A DNA stretch of 64,000 nucleotides from Desertivirga arenae (GTDB lineage: Bacteria > Bacteroidota > Bacteroidia > Sphingobacteriales > Sphingobacteriaceae). The position numbers and the translations under genes are program-made. Below the pieces are notes generated by a model, which saw nothing but the letters and a program-made list of their open reading frames with translations, did no database searches and was not told where the DNA came from. This document shows positions 17,394 through 26,198 of this stretch, in pieces (position 1 is the stretch's first letter; every line of letters begins with the position of its first letter). The DNA is taken from NCBI RefSeq assembly GCF_017355785.1, contig NZ_JAFEWE010000001.1, positions 434,001 through 498,000 of the forward strand, written 5' to 3'.

Positions 17394-17858
17394 ATGAGTG
17401 ACTCGATTCAGGAAATAAAAAATCAGCTCTATCAAAAATGCATAGTGTTTGCAACCGAAAGGATTTCAAGTTTGGAACAAGCGATTACTTCAGCACAGGA
17501 AGCAGCCGCCAATGATACTAAAAGCAGTGCCGGTGATAAATATGAAACAACCCGGGAGATGATGCAGCAGGAAATTTCGAGGAATCAGGCACAATTATTC
17601 GAAGCAAAGAAATTAAAACATGCTTTGGATTCCATCAATCCTTTATCCAGATCTAAAGAAGTTAAAAATGGAAGTTTAGTAATTACAAGCAACGGAAACT
17701 TTTACATCTCCATCAGTGCAGGCCAGCTAAAAGTTGGAAGTGACCTTTATTTCGCCGTTTCTCCGGCCTCACCTGTTGGGAAAATATTAGTTGGTCTTAA
17801 ATCAGGTGATAAAGCTACTTTTAAAGGAAAAGAATTTGTTATTCAAGAAGTTGCTTAG
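17394..17858 (+). CDS. GreA/GreB-like transcript cleavage factor homologue
   Basis: 154 residues. Residues about 1-80 form a helical coiled-coil hairpin (EIKNQLYQKCIVFATERISS, then MMQQEISRNQAQLFEAKKLK). Residues about 95-153 form the Gre C-terminal fold, ending ASPVGKILVGLKSGDKATF and then the strand FVIQEV, which aligns with the SPIGRALLGKKVGD core of GreA. Acidic residues at the coiled-coil tip are not clearly in the GreA position, so cleavage activity is uncertain. In databases such proteins are often mislabelled 3-oxoacyl-ACP synthase. No operon partner. Confidence 0.75.
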   Translation: MSDSIQEIKNQLYQKCIVFATERISSLEQAITSAQEAAANDTKSSAGDKYETTREMMQQEISRNQAQLFEAKKLKHALDSINPLSRSKEVKNGSLVITSNGNFYISISAGQLKVGSDLYFAVSPASPVGKILVGLKSGDKATFKGKEFVIQEVA

Positions 17859-17883
17859 CTGCCTGCCTTAGCCCAATCCTAGG

Positions 17884-17916
17884 TTCTACCCTAACCTTCT
17901 CTCTTTTCTACCCTAA
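17884..17916 (+). repeat. Two 11-base direct repeats 22 bases apart
   Basis: TTCTACCCTAA occurs at 17884-17894 and 17906-17916 in a pyrimidine-rich stretch between the Gre-like gene and the TonB receptor gene. A spacing of two helical turns suggests side-by-side binding of a regulator. No other signal was recognised in the 17859-18112 gap. Confidence 0.4.
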
Positions 17917-18112
17917 ACCTCCTATCTCCTATTCTCATTCTTGATTTTTTCTTAAAAAAATTCCTTATCGCGTAGGGGTAAAATCTAAACCGGTTGTCAC
18001 ACCAGAAATAACACAAAAGAAAATATCACCTGGTATTATGAAAATTTCTGGTAACAAAAGGAATCAACGATTATCAAACGCGAAATCGAACAATAATTTT
18101 GGACATATTACA

Positions 18113-20473
18113 ATGAAAAAATTTAAGCTATTGAGCACTCTCTTACTTGGTCTGTTTTTCCTGCCGGCCCTGGCTCAAAAGAAAGTGACTATAAGTGGAC
18201 ATTTTAAAGATGCTAATAATGGTGAAGTTTTACAGGGAGCAGCTATTACTGTAAAAAACACAAATACCAAGACATCCACTAATAGTTATGGATTCTACTC
18301 TTTAACCCTTTCTCCGGGCAATTATGTTGTCAATTACTCTTACGTAGGATATAATACGCAGGAGAGAACTATCCGTATCCAAAGGGACACGGTGATCAAT
18401 ATACAACTACAGCCAGCTTCTAAGGAAATGAGAGAAGTTGTAGTGAGCGGAAATGCGGCAAGAAGGACAGACAATGTAAGAAAACCCATTACGACAACAG
18501 CCCTTTCTGTTAATACCATCCGTCAATTGCCTCCTTTGTTGGGAGAGGCGGATGTTATAAAATCATTTCAGCTAATGCCAGGGGTTTCGACAGTTGGCGA
18601 AGGAGCATCAGGCTTTAATGTAAGAGGTGGCGGGGTGGACCAAAACCTTATCCTTCTGGATGAAGCCCCACTATATTTCACGTCACACTTGTTCAACCTG
18701 TTCTCCGTTACTAATCCGGATGCTATGAGAGATGCAGTGCTTTACAAGTCGGATATGCCAGCCCGTTTTGGGGGAAGATTATCTTCTGTGCTGGATACGC
18801 GGATGAAAGACGGTAATAATCAAAGATGGAGCGGCACAGGTGGATTGGGATTAATTGCGAGTAGGTTAACCCTGGAGGGACCAATTCAAAAGGGAAAAAG
18901 CTCTGTGATCATAAGTGGAAGGAGATCTTACACTGATCTCCTGACCAAGCAATCGTCTGATCCCCAGATCAAGGATAACTCCATATATTTCTATGATTTA
19001 AGTGCGAAAGCCAACTTCACCCTTAGCAGCAAAGACCGGTTATTCATCTCCAGCTACTTTGGCAAGGACTATATTAATGTAGCTAAGCGCTTCGGTATGG
19101 AATGGGGTAACGGAACCGGTACCTTGCGTTGGAACCACGTATTCAATCCCCGGTTATTTTCCAACACCAGCGTAATCTATTCCGATTATAAATATCAGTT
19201 GGGCGTACTCAATGATCCGGCTAATAGTTTCACATGGAAAGCGGGAATTAAGGATTACTCCTTAAAAAACGGGTTCACCTGGTATCCTGATTCAAAGAAC
19301 ACCTTGTACTTTGGTGCAGAGGCAGCCTTACATGATTTCAATCCCGGAAAAGCTTTCCCAACAGATGAAAGGTCAATTTTTAATACAGTAGAGATGCAGG
19401 CACAAAGAGCGGGCGATTATAATATTTATGCAGATCATGAAGTTCAGCTCTCGGATGTATTCAGCTTTGAATATGGGCTTCGCTATTCTCTGTTTCAGAC
19501 AATATCAAGAGGAAAAACTACTGTTTTTGACTTTACCGGAGAAGCCGGACAAAAAAAGGAAGCCATTAATCCAAGAGAATTTAATGACGGCGATGTTATT
19601 AAATCTTATGGCAATTTCCAGCCTCGTGCCTCGGTTAAAGTAAAAGTGGGAGAAGAGGCTTCCGTAAAAGCTTCATATAGTCGCACAGCACAAAACCTTC
19701 ATTTAATTTCCAATACCGTTGCTTCAAGTCCGCTTGACATTTGGCAACCCAGTTCTTTTAATATCAAGCCCGAGCTTTCAAATAACTTCTCTACAGGATA
19801 TTTCAAAAATTTCAATAACAATAAGTACGAATTCTCTACTGAGGTCTACTATAGGACTATGAGAAACCAGCTGGACTTTATAAACAATGCTCAGACCCTG
19901 TTGAACGATACCCTGGCTGCCTCTATGGTCTTTGGTGACGGCAGGGCTTACGGAGCTGAGTTTTTCATAAAGAAAAATGAAGGAAGGTTAAACGGCTGGA
20001 TCAGTTATACGCTAAGCAAAGTGGAGAAAAAGAATGAGCTGCAGGCAGATTACTACCCGGCAAGATTTGATAAAAGACACGTAGTATCTATGGTGGGAAT
20101 TTATCAGCTGAAACCCCGCATCTCCCTTTCGGCAACATATAATTTTTCTAGTGGCACGCCAACCACCCTGGCCGACAGACGCTTCGAGTTCGATGGAATT
20201 CCGGTACAATATAACTCAACGGACCTCAGAAATAACTACCGTATCAGTGCGTACCATCGCTTAGACCTTTCGGCCACTTTCAAAAAGCGTGTTATTCCCG
20301 GAAGAAGATATACCAGCGAATGGGTAGTGTCACTATACAATGCAACCAACAGAAAAAATCCTTTCTCTGTCTATGTACGTCAGAATGAGGACAGTCCCGC
20401 TAATCTTGAACCGGTACAATTTTCTGTCTTCGGAACTCTGATCCCATCTGCAACCTGGAACTTCAAATTCTAA
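18113..20473 (+). CDS. TonB-dependent outer-membrane receptor with carboxypeptidase-like N-domain
   Basis: 786 residues from ATG 18113 (signal MKKFKLLSTLLLGLFFLPALAQ); the frame extends 25 codons upstream but without signal character. The CarboxypepD_reg beta-sandwich lies at about 25-110 (GEVLQGAAITVKNTNTKTST). The plug follows at about 120-230 (PLLGEADVIKSFQLMPGVS, GFNVRGGGVDQNLILLDEA). The remainder is a 22-strand-type barrel ending in ATWNFKF with the terminal Phe of outer-membrane proteins. It is not a SusC-type protein: no STN domain and a DUF4249 rather than SusD partner. Such pairs are thought to import unknown ligands; specificity cannot be read here. Confidence 0.92.
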   Translation: MKKFKLLSTLLLGLFFLPALAQKKVTISGHFKDANNGEVLQGAAITVKNTNTKTSTNSYGFYSLTLSPGNYVVNYSYVGYNTQERTIRIQRDTVINIQLQPASKEMREVVVSGNAARRTDNVRKPITTTALSVNTIRQLPPLLGEADVIKSFQLMPGVSTVGEGASGFNVRGGGVDQNLILLDEAPLYFTSHLFNLFSVTNPDAMRDAVLYKSDMPARFGGRLSSVLDTRMKDGNNQRWSGTGGLGLIASRLTLEGPIQKGKSSVIISGRRSYTDLLTKQSSDPQIKDNSIYFYDLSAKANFTLSSKDRLFISSYFGKDYINVAKRFGMEWGNGTGTLRWNHVFNPRLFSNTSVIYSDYKYQLGVLNDPANSFTWKAGIKDYSLKNGFTWYPDSKNTLYFGAEAALHDFNPGKAFPTDERSIFNTVEMQAQRAGDYNIYADHEVQLSDVFSFEYGLRYSLFQTISRGKTTVFDFTGEAGQKKEAINPREFNDGDVIKSYGNFQPRASVKVKVGEEASVKASYSRTAQNLHLISNTVASSPLDIWQPSSFNIKPELSNNFSTGYFKNFNNNKYEFSTEVYYRTMRNQLDFINNAQTLLNDTLAASMVFGDGRAYGAEFFIKKNEGRLNGWISYTLSKVEKKNELQADYYPARFDKRHVVSMVGIYQLKPRISLSATYNFSSGTPTTLADRRFEFDGIPVQYNSTDLRNNYRISAYHRLDLSATFKKRVIPGRRYTSEWVVSLYNATNRKNPFSVYVRQNEDSPANLEPVQFSVFGTLIPSATWNFKF

Positions 20474-20528
20474 TTTAAATTAAACCACTAATTACATTAT
20501 GAAAACGTTCTTTTCAACCCTAAGATCA

Positions 20529-21359
20529 ATGAAAACTATTAATATAATCCTAACACTTTTTATAGCTATCCTTTTTTCTTCCTGCGAAGACGTAATTGAC
20601 ATCAAAGCACCTAAAGGTCAAGATGCCCTGGTTGTTGAAGGATGGCTCACAAATCGTTCTCAAAATCATTACGTTAAATTATACCTCACCAAAAAACTTA
20701 TGGAAAGCTCTCCCTACCCTGCAGTTACAGGAGCAAAAATTATATTAAAAGATAGCGATGGCAATAGCGAGACTTTACAAGAGACAAGTGCGGGTACCTA
20801 CGAGATAAAGACAATGAAAAGCGTAGCGGGAAAAACTTACACTTTAAGCATTGAATCGTCAAAAGGTAATTATGAGGCTATCGCTACAACTCCTAAACTA
20901 TCGTTAGTACCGGATTCATTAAGCTTTAAGTTCGAGCCTAAATCAGGAATGTATGATAAGGAGGGTTATTACCCACGATTCTACGGTCAGGAAACTGAGG
21001 GGAAAGGTGATTATATCCAGGTAAGGTTATACAGAAACGGAAAGTACATGAATATGGATGGCGACTTCAATCTCTTCTCAGATGAATTCGTAGATGGTAA
21101 TTACATTGATAATGCCGAGCTAAATGTAAATGAGCCTTTTGCAAAAGGAGAAATGGTAAAAGGAGAAGTATGGTCACTTTCAGAACATGCATTCAACTTC
21201 TGGACAGACATACAAACGCAATTACAGAACGGACAAATATTTGCTACTGCCTTCGCTAATACCAGAACAAATATTACCAAAAAAAGCAATGCGACACTCA
21301 ATGTAGTCGGCTATTTTGGTTCATCTATAGTGAAATCTGTAGAGAGAAAGGTCGAATAA
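20529..21359 (+). CDS. DUF4249 outer-membrane lipoprotein
   Basis: 276 residues from ATG 20529 with lipoprotein signal ILTLFIAILFSSCEDVIDIK (Cys at the lipobox). The family motif is ALVVEGWLTNRSQNHYVKL, followed by beta-rich sequence (GAKIILKDSDGNSETL, GKTYTLSIES) and a C-terminal half with FAKGEMVKGEVWSLSEHAFN. DUF4249 genes follow TonB receptor genes of this type and probably encode the surface partner, in the way SusD partners SusC. The gap to the receptor gene is 55 bases. Confidence 0.9.
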   Translation: MKTINIILTLFIAILFSSCEDVIDIKAPKGQDALVVEGWLTNRSQNHYVKLYLTKKLMESSPYPAVTGAKIILKDSDGNSETLQETSAGTYEIKTMKSVAGKTYTLSIESSKGNYEAIATTPKLSLVPDSLSFKFEPKSGMYDKEGYYPRFYGQETEGKGDYIQVRLYRNGKYMNMDGDFNLFSDEFVDGNYIDNAELNVNEPFAKGEMVKGEVWSLSEHAFNFWTDIQTQLQNGQIFATAFANTRTNITKKSNATLNVVGYFGSSIVKSVERKVE

Positions 21360-21366
21360 TTTTATT

Positions 21367-21404
21367 AGCTAAATGCCGATGTGAATGTACCTCGGCATTT
21401 AGCT
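21367..21404. terminator. Terminator after the DUF4249 gene
   Basis: AGCTAAATGCCGA (21367-21379) pairs perfectly with TCGGCATTTAGCT (21392-21404). It serves the plus-strand receptor operon and abuts the stop codon of the opposing small gene. Confidence 0.75.
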
Positions 21405-21701
21405 TTATGAGTTATATAGCAGTTCTGTTAAATCTAATGTTTCTATATAAGGCATTAACCTTGTCATACTTTTAAAAGGCCTTATCTGACTTATAGCATT
21501 TTCAGTTTGGTTATAAAACACCTCAACAAAGAAGTTCTCAATGCTATAAAGCACTACATTAAAACCTTTATAATTCCTGTTACCTACAAAAGTTCCCTGC
21601 CAAATAGTATTAACTTGTTCTTCGGTTGATAATTCTATAAACTGATAGATGTTCATGTCCATATAACCTCGATTTATAGAAAAAGATTGAATAATTTTCA
21701 T
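21405..21701 (-). CDS. Uncharacterised 98-residue protein
   Basis: Not recognised. It is a soluble protein without signal peptide (MKIIQSFSINRGYMDMN), rich in aromatic residues, with a central YKGFNVVLYSIENFFVEVFY stretch followed by a helix ending LDLTELLYNS. The layout suggests a small beta-sheet with a C-terminal helix. It ends right at a shared terminator and starts opposite a long intergenic region. Confidence 0.6.
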   Translation of the reverse strand: MKIIQSFSINRGYMDMNIYQFIELSTEEQVNTIWQGTFVGNRNYKGFNVVLYSIENFFVEVFYNQTENAISQIRPFKSMTRLMPYIETLDLTELLYNS

Positions 21702-21834
21702 TTGTTCTGTGACGAAAATTATGTGCGCTAACCAATAAAACTTCTACCTATTCCCCTTAAAAAATAACGTTTTACTATAGTGTAGCACTCATAGTTCTCA
21801 TTCTAAATTTTACCTTCCAGCGTTTCGTACAATT

Positions 21835-21863
21835 TTGTAACAAAAAAATTCACTCCTCGTATT
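21835..21863 (+). promoter_or_regulatory. ECF-type promoter motif upstream of the stressosome operon
   Basis: TTGTAAC (21835-21841), 16 bases, CGTATT (21858-21863). The same TGTAAC-N16/17-CGTA arrangement occurs at 37696, 37947 and 57744. The AAC...CGT pattern is typical of ECF sigma promoters. The next plus-strand gene is rsbR at 22227, implying a leader of about 355 bases. A TGCTAGT/ACTAGCA dyad at 22165-22192 lies in that leader. The link to rsbR is inferred from the lack of any intervening plus-strand gene or clear terminator. Confidence 0.5.
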
Positions 21864-21894
21864 AAAACCAGGAAGAGACAATTTCTAAGCGCTC

Positions 21895-22056
21895 TTAAGT
21901 AGATGAGTTATTGGGGAAGGCACCTGTCTTTCCCTCTATTAAATGTATAACCTGATCCTTATCGGTAAGATCCTGATTATTATTTGGCTTGTAATGTTTT
22001 AGTGTTGTAAAAAACAGGCCAATTAATATCTGGTTCTTCACATCAATTGCCCGCAT
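21895..22056 (-). CDS. Possible 53-residue protein (uncertain)
   Basis: An ATG-initiated frame antisense to the leader of the stressosome operon. The product begins MRAIDVKNQILIGLFFTTLK, continues with polar sequence and ends PNNSST. Composition is plausible for a small soluble protein, but there is no recognised family, and a chance ORF cannot be excluded. Confidence 0.3.
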   Translation of the reverse strand: MRAIDVKNQILIGLFFTTLKHYKPNNNQDLTDKDQVIHLIEGKTGAFPNNSST

Positions 22057-22226
22057 ATTTTTTTATTTTTTTCAAACAAAATCCAAACAAAAACCTTATG
22101 CTTGTGGAATCAGAAAGGGGGATATCCGGATTTATTTTCTTCGGACTAATTTTCTCGTTTGACTTGCTAGTTTAATAATATCTGTACTAGCAGTTTTCAC
22201 TTGCGCCAAACAAACATTCGATACGC

Positions 22227-23096
22227 ATGTCATTATCAATTTCAAAAATTTTACAGAAAAGAAAGAGCAGTGTCCTGGAGAAGTGGATACAAAATCAGCT
22301 TAGCGATGAAGGTCTAAGAGATGATTTAATTAGTAATGATGAGCTAAGGGCATCTTCAGAAGAGTTAGTAGATATTTTGGCTACTAACCTGAATGATACA
22401 AATATCGAAGATGCAAATTCTGAGGATTTTGAACCGGTCCTGGAAATTATTGCAGGCATTTCATTAACAAGAGCCAGACAAGGTTTCAGTCCTCGTGAAA
22501 CTGGTCTTTTCGTCATGGGTCTCAAAGATGCCATTCTATCTGTTTTACAGGAAGAAATGCAGGAAGATCCGACCTCTCTCTTCCGCGAAAGTATGAAGAT
22601 GATCAAGTTGATGGATAACTTCAGCATTATCACTTTTGAAACTTTTATTAAAGGACGTGAAGAAGTTATATTAAGACAAACAGACGAAATAGCAGAAATT
22701 TCCACCCCTGTTATTCGCGTTTGGGATGGAATCCTTGCTCTTCCAATTATTGGAACGCTTGACAGTGCCCGCACCCAGGTAGTAATGGAAAATCTACTAC
22801 AGGAGATCGTGCAAACCGGAAGCAGCCTTGCTATCCTGGATATCTCGGGAGTTCCCGCAGTCGACTCTCTCGTAGCTCAGCATATTATTAAAACAGTGAG
22901 CGCAACCCGTTTAATGGGAGCCGAGTGCATTATCAGTGGTATTCGCCCTGAAATCGCCCAGACTGTAGTTCATCTCGGAATAGATCTTTCTACGATCATA
23001 ACTAAGGCCACACTGGCCAGTGCCCTTAAATACGCTTTCTCTATCTTAAAATTAGAAGTAAGAAAGACTCAAAAAGAAAAGACCACTTTATTGTAA
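22227..23096 (+). CDS. RsbR-type stressosome protein (RsbRD N-domain plus STAS)
   Basis: 289 residues. Residues about 1-150 are a helical sensor domain of the RsbRD type (LEKWIQNQLSDEGLRDDL..., FETFIKGREEVILRQ). The STAS domain covers about 160-280. Thr177 (IIGTLDSAR) and Ser214 (GVPAVDSLVAQHI) sit where Bacillus RsbRA carries its phosphorylated Thr171 and Thr205. In stressosomes RsbR and RsbS build a large complex that holds RsbT until stress. First gene of a five-gene operon; the next gene starts 5 bases downstream. Confidence 0.9.
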   Translation: MSLSISKILQKRKSSVLEKWIQNQLSDEGLRDDLISNDELRASSEELVDILATNLNDTNIEDANSEDFEPVLEIIAGISLTRARQGFSPRETGLFVMGLKDAILSVLQEEMQEDPTSLFRESMKMIKLMDNFSIITFETFIKGREEVILRQTDEIAEISTPVIRVWDGILALPIIGTLDSARTQVVMENLLQEIVQTGSSLAILDISGVPAVDSLVAQHIIKTVSATRLMGAECIISGIRPEIAQTVVHLGIDLSTIITKATLASALKYAFSILKLEVRKTQKEKTTLL

Positions 23097-23101
23097 GCAG
23101 G

Positions 23102-23497
23102 ATGGACAGAATACCTATTTTGAGGATGGGTCCTTTCCTGTTAGTGACTATTCAGGTTGACCTTTACGACCGGCTTGCACTTACACTGGAGAGTGATCTC
23201 GTGCAAATGGTTAATAAAACAGGAGCAAGAGGGGTGCTTATTGATATCTCAGCGGTCGAAATAGTAGACTCCTTTATGGGACGTATTATCGGCAATATCG
23301 CAAGTATGTCAAAAATCCTTGACGCTGAGACTGTAGTGGTAGGTATGCAACCAGCAGTAGCCATCACCCTGATAGAATTGGGGCTTCCGCTGAAAGGAGT
23401 TTACACAGCCCTTAACGTGGAAAGAGGGATGCAGCTTTTGCGTTCTATGATTGACTTGGATGAAGATCAGGATGAAGATGAGGAAACCGATGAATGA
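23102..23497 (+). CDS. rsbS: RsbS-type single STAS-domain protein
   Basis: 131 residues, a single STAS domain starting IPILRMGPFLLVTIQVDLYD. Ser57 in IDISAVEIVDSFMGRIIG matches the RsbS serine that is phosphorylated by RsbT. The C-terminus is unusually acidic (DLDEDQDEDEETDE), a tail absent from Bacillus RsbS. It would form the stressosome core with RsbR. Its stop codon overlaps the start of rsbT by 4 bases (ATGA), which suggests translational coupling. Confidence 0.92.
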   Translation: MDRIPILRMGPFLLVTIQVDLYDRLALTLESDLVQMVNKTGARGVLIDISAVEIVDSFMGRIIGNIASMSKILDAETVVVGMQPAVAITLIELGLPLKGVYTALNVERGMQLLRSMIDLDEDQDEDEETDE

Positions 23498-23910
23498 TGG
23501 TCATATCTTTATCAAAGGATGTTATGCGCATCATCAAAGACCAGGACGTTGTTCCATTCAGGAACCGTGTAAAAGAAAAGGCCACTAAGATTAAAATGGG
23601 TCTGGTAAATCAGACCAAGCTTATTACGGCTGCCAGTGAACTCGTGCGCAATATGTTGAAATATGGCAACGGTGGTGAGATCGTTATCGAAGTAGTTTCC
23701 AGGGGAAGGGAAAATGGAGTAAGACTAACTTTTAAAGATAAAGGTCCTGGGATCGCAGATATCTCTCTGGCAATGAAAGATGGATATTCAACTGGAAAAA
23801 GTCTTGGTCTTGGACTTCCAGGGACAAAACGACTCGTAAGTGAGTTTGATCTAAAAAGCGAGGTTGGAAAAGGCACTACGGTGATGATAATAAAATGGGC
23901 AAATGGTTGA
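23494..23910 (+). CDS. rsbT: RsbT-type serine/threonine kinase (GHKL ATPase)
   Basis: 138 residues. GHKL ATPase motifs: N-box ELVRNMLKYGNGGEI, G1 FKDKGPGIADI, G2 SLGLGLPGTKRLVSEF, and the final strand GKGTTVMIIKW. In known stressosomes RsbT phosphorylates RsbS and RsbR on stress and is then released to act on a partner. Here the usual RsbU/sigma-B partners are absent; downstream genes suggest a two-component output. It overlaps the next gene by 8 bases. Confidence 0.92.
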   Translation: MMVISLSKDVMRIIKDQDVVPFRNRVKEKATKIKMGLVNQTKLITAASELVRNMLKYGNGGEIVIEVVSRGRENGVRLTFKDKGPGIADISLAMKDGYSTGKSLGLGLPGTKRLVSEFDLKSEVGKGTTVMIIKWANG

Positions 23911-24913
23911 CGCCACTCATATAAGTTTCAGAGCAGACGACAGAAGTTATTTTTCTCTTCTTAAAAAAGAAATCCATAGCAGGGTTTCTGAAGCAGGGTT
24001 CGGCACTCAGAAAATGGCCGAAATTGATATCATAGTTTCAGAAATGACCTCTAACCTCTTCAAGTATGCCATAGGTGGTGAGATATTACTATCCTATGGG
24101 CAGGAAAATGGGCTAGACTATTTTGAGATAATCAGCATTGATAATGGCCCTGGCATGGCTGATGCCTCCAAGATGATAGCAGATGGAGTATCTACTACAA
24201 ATACTCTGGGTCATGGACTGGGAAGTATAAAACGACTTTCCGATAAGTTTGAAATTTACAGTCAGAAAGGCTGGGGAACAATTGCTCTGAGTCGGATTTA
24301 CAGAGAAACACCGGCATTAAAAAAAAGACCGCCCTTAGAAATAAGGAGGCTGGTAGTTTCAAAGCCAGGAGAAAGCGTTAGTGGCGATGGCTGCTACTAT
24401 GAAATGGGGACCGACACGGTTAAGATACTTGTAGCAGACGGACTGGGACATGGGATTGAGGCAAACAAAGCTGTAAATGAGGCTGTCAAAGCGTTTAAAG
24501 AGCTTCATTTAAACGACCCAACTGATATTGTCAGACACCTTCATTCCTCCATTAAAAAAACAAGGGGAATGGTTGGAACGGTGATAGTTTACGACATAAA
24601 AACCAAAACCTGGAAATTTTCAGGTATCGGTAATATTTCTATGAAGCTGCTGAACTCTCTTAGTTCAAAAAATTATATCTCATATAATGGAATAATAGGA
24701 CATAATATCCCTACAACGATGAAAGCTCAGGAAGCAAGCAATTCGGACTATAATCTAATGATCCTTTGCTCAGATGGCATAAAATCGCGCTGGGAAAGTT
24801 CAAAGTATCCTTTAATCAGCAAATATGATCTTAGTATTCTGGCAGCTGCACTATATAAAGATTTTGCCAGAAAGACAGATGACATGTCGGTAGTTATAGC
24901 AAGAAGTTTTTGA
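23903..24913 (+). CDS. Fusion of RsbT-like ATPase and RsbX/SpoIIE-like phosphatase
   Basis: 336 residues with two domains. Residues about 1-135 are a GHKL anti-sigma-type ATPase (N-box IVSEMTSNLFKYAIGGEI, IDNGPGMADA, GHGLGSIKRLSDKF). Residues about 145-335 are a PP2C/SpoIIE phosphatase: GDGCYY, the metal Asp in LVADGLGHGIEANKAV, LCSDGIKSRW, and KTDDMSVVIARS. RsbX removes phosphate from RsbS and RsbR in Bacillus, so this protein probably resets the stressosome, with the ATPase domain possibly as an added switch. It starts inside the end of rsbT and ends 1 base before the kinase gene. Confidence 0.9.
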   Translation: MVDATHISFRADDRSYFSLLKKEIHSRVSEAGFGTQKMAEIDIIVSEMTSNLFKYAIGGEILLSYGQENGLDYFEIISIDNGPGMADASKMIADGVSTTNTLGHGLGSIKRLSDKFEIYSQKGWGTIALSRIYRETPALKKRPPLEIRRLVVSKPGESVSGDGCYYEMGTDTVKILVADGLGHGIEANKAVNEAVKAFKELHLNDPTDIVRHLHSSIKKTRGMVGTVIVYDIKTKTWKFSGIGNISMKLLNSLSSKNYISYNGIIGHNIPTTMKAQEASNSDYNLMILCSDGIKSRWESSKYPLISKYDLSILAAALYKDFARKTDDMSVVIARSF

Positions 24914-24914
24914 T

Positions 24915-26102
24915 ATGTTTGAAATTGTAAAAGTTAGCTTAGAAAACGCTATGGATCTGGTGCTTGCACATAAAAAAGCATCACGCCTTGGAGAGAGGTT
25001 AAAACTTACTCCTTCAACACAAACGACTTTTTCTACCGCAGTTTCTGAAATCTGCAGGGAAGTGATTGACAGGACAGATAGCGGACAATTAACTCTTGGA
25101 CTAAGCAAAGAGGATATCCGCTACTCATTAACTGCCAGAATTAAATACGACCATTCTGTAACTATCATACCTTCGGATCCAGGCTTTCAAAATGCCAGGC
25201 GACTGTTACCAATTGTGAATCAATTTCAGGAAAACAACTGTGATATTATAGAGCTTAAAATTGGATTACCGCGTTCAATAATAATAAGTCCTGAAAAGGT
25301 GAAAAGGCTAGCAGACCTTTTCGACACTGAAGCTCCTTATACTGCCTATGAGGCGCTGAAGAAAAAGAATATGCAGCTTCACGAACGGGCTGCCGAACGC
25401 GAAGAAGTCCTGGAGCAATTTAAACAGGACAATGAGCAGAAGAATGAATTTATTTCTTTAGCGAGTCATGAACTCAAGACACCTGTAACAATCATAAAAG
25501 CCTATGCCCAGATGGCGCTACAAGAGGCAAAAACTCTTTCTAACCCTAAAATATTAAACTTTATAACCCGAATTGAAGCCCAATCGGTAAAGCTAACCTC
25601 GCTTATTCAACAACTTCTTGACGTTTCGAAGATCGAAAGCGGCAAGTTAGATTACAGGATGGAGCAGGTGGATCTTAACTCCTACCTTAGTGATACAATT
25701 GGTATGGTGAAACATATTATCCCGGAACATCAACTGGAAGTATCCCTAGGAAAATCTTCTCAGGTAAGGTTGGATAAGCTCCGGATTGAACAGGTCTTGT
25801 CTAACATTCTTGGAAATGCTGCGAAGTACTCACCCGCAGACAGCAAGATAAAGCTTAATAGTACTACTGAAAACTCTCACATTATCGTTTCCATAAAAGA
25901 TCAGGGCATCGGTATGGCCAAAGAAGACCTGCTAAAGATCTTTGAAAAATTTCATCGTAATGAAGGTGTAGTAAATAAATTTTCGGGACTCGGTATGGGA
26001 CTTTATATATCTTCAAGAATAATTCGTGAACACGGTGGAGATATTTGGGTAGAAAGTAAGGAAGGAGAAGGCTCAGTGTTCCATTTCTCTCTTCCTGTTT
26101 AA
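24915..26102 (+). CDS. Soluble histidine kinase, probable stressosome output
   Basis: 395 residues without membrane segments. Residues 1-140 resemble a degenerate anti-sigma-type ATPase domain (TTFSTAVSEICREVIDRTDS aligns with the N-box region) and lack the glycine-rich loops. A coiled coil follows (about 145-178), then HisKA with His185 in SLASHELKTPVTIIKAYAQM. The HATPase_c domain has N-box ILGNAAKYSPADSKI, G1 KDQGIGMAKEDL and G2 GLGMGLYISSRII. As last gene of the operon it probably takes the signal released by RsbT and passes it to an unlinked response regulator. Confidence 0.92.
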   Translation: MFEIVKVSLENAMDLVLAHKKASRLGERLKLTPSTQTTFSTAVSEICREVIDRTDSGQLTLGLSKEDIRYSLTARIKYDHSVTIIPSDPGFQNARRLLPIVNQFQENNCDIIELKIGLPRSIIISPEKVKRLADLFDTEAPYTAYEALKKKNMQLHERAAEREEVLEQFKQDNEQKNEFISLASHELKTPVTIIKAYAQMALQEAKTLSNPKILNFITRIEAQSVKLTSLIQQLLDVSKIESGKLDYRMEQVDLNSYLSDTIGMVKHIIPEHQLEVSLGKSSQVRLDKLRIEQVLSNILGNAAKYSPADSKIKLNSTTENSHIIVSIKDQGIGMAKEDLLKIFEKFHRNEGVVNKFSGLGMGLYISSRIIREHGGDIWVESKEGEGSVFHFSLPV

Positions 26103-26198
26103 AATCCTGAGTAACTTTTTAACAAATCTCACGTACCAAGACACATTAGAAAAACAATCGTTTTTCGTGCGTTCTTAGGTGAGATGAGGTTTGGTTAT

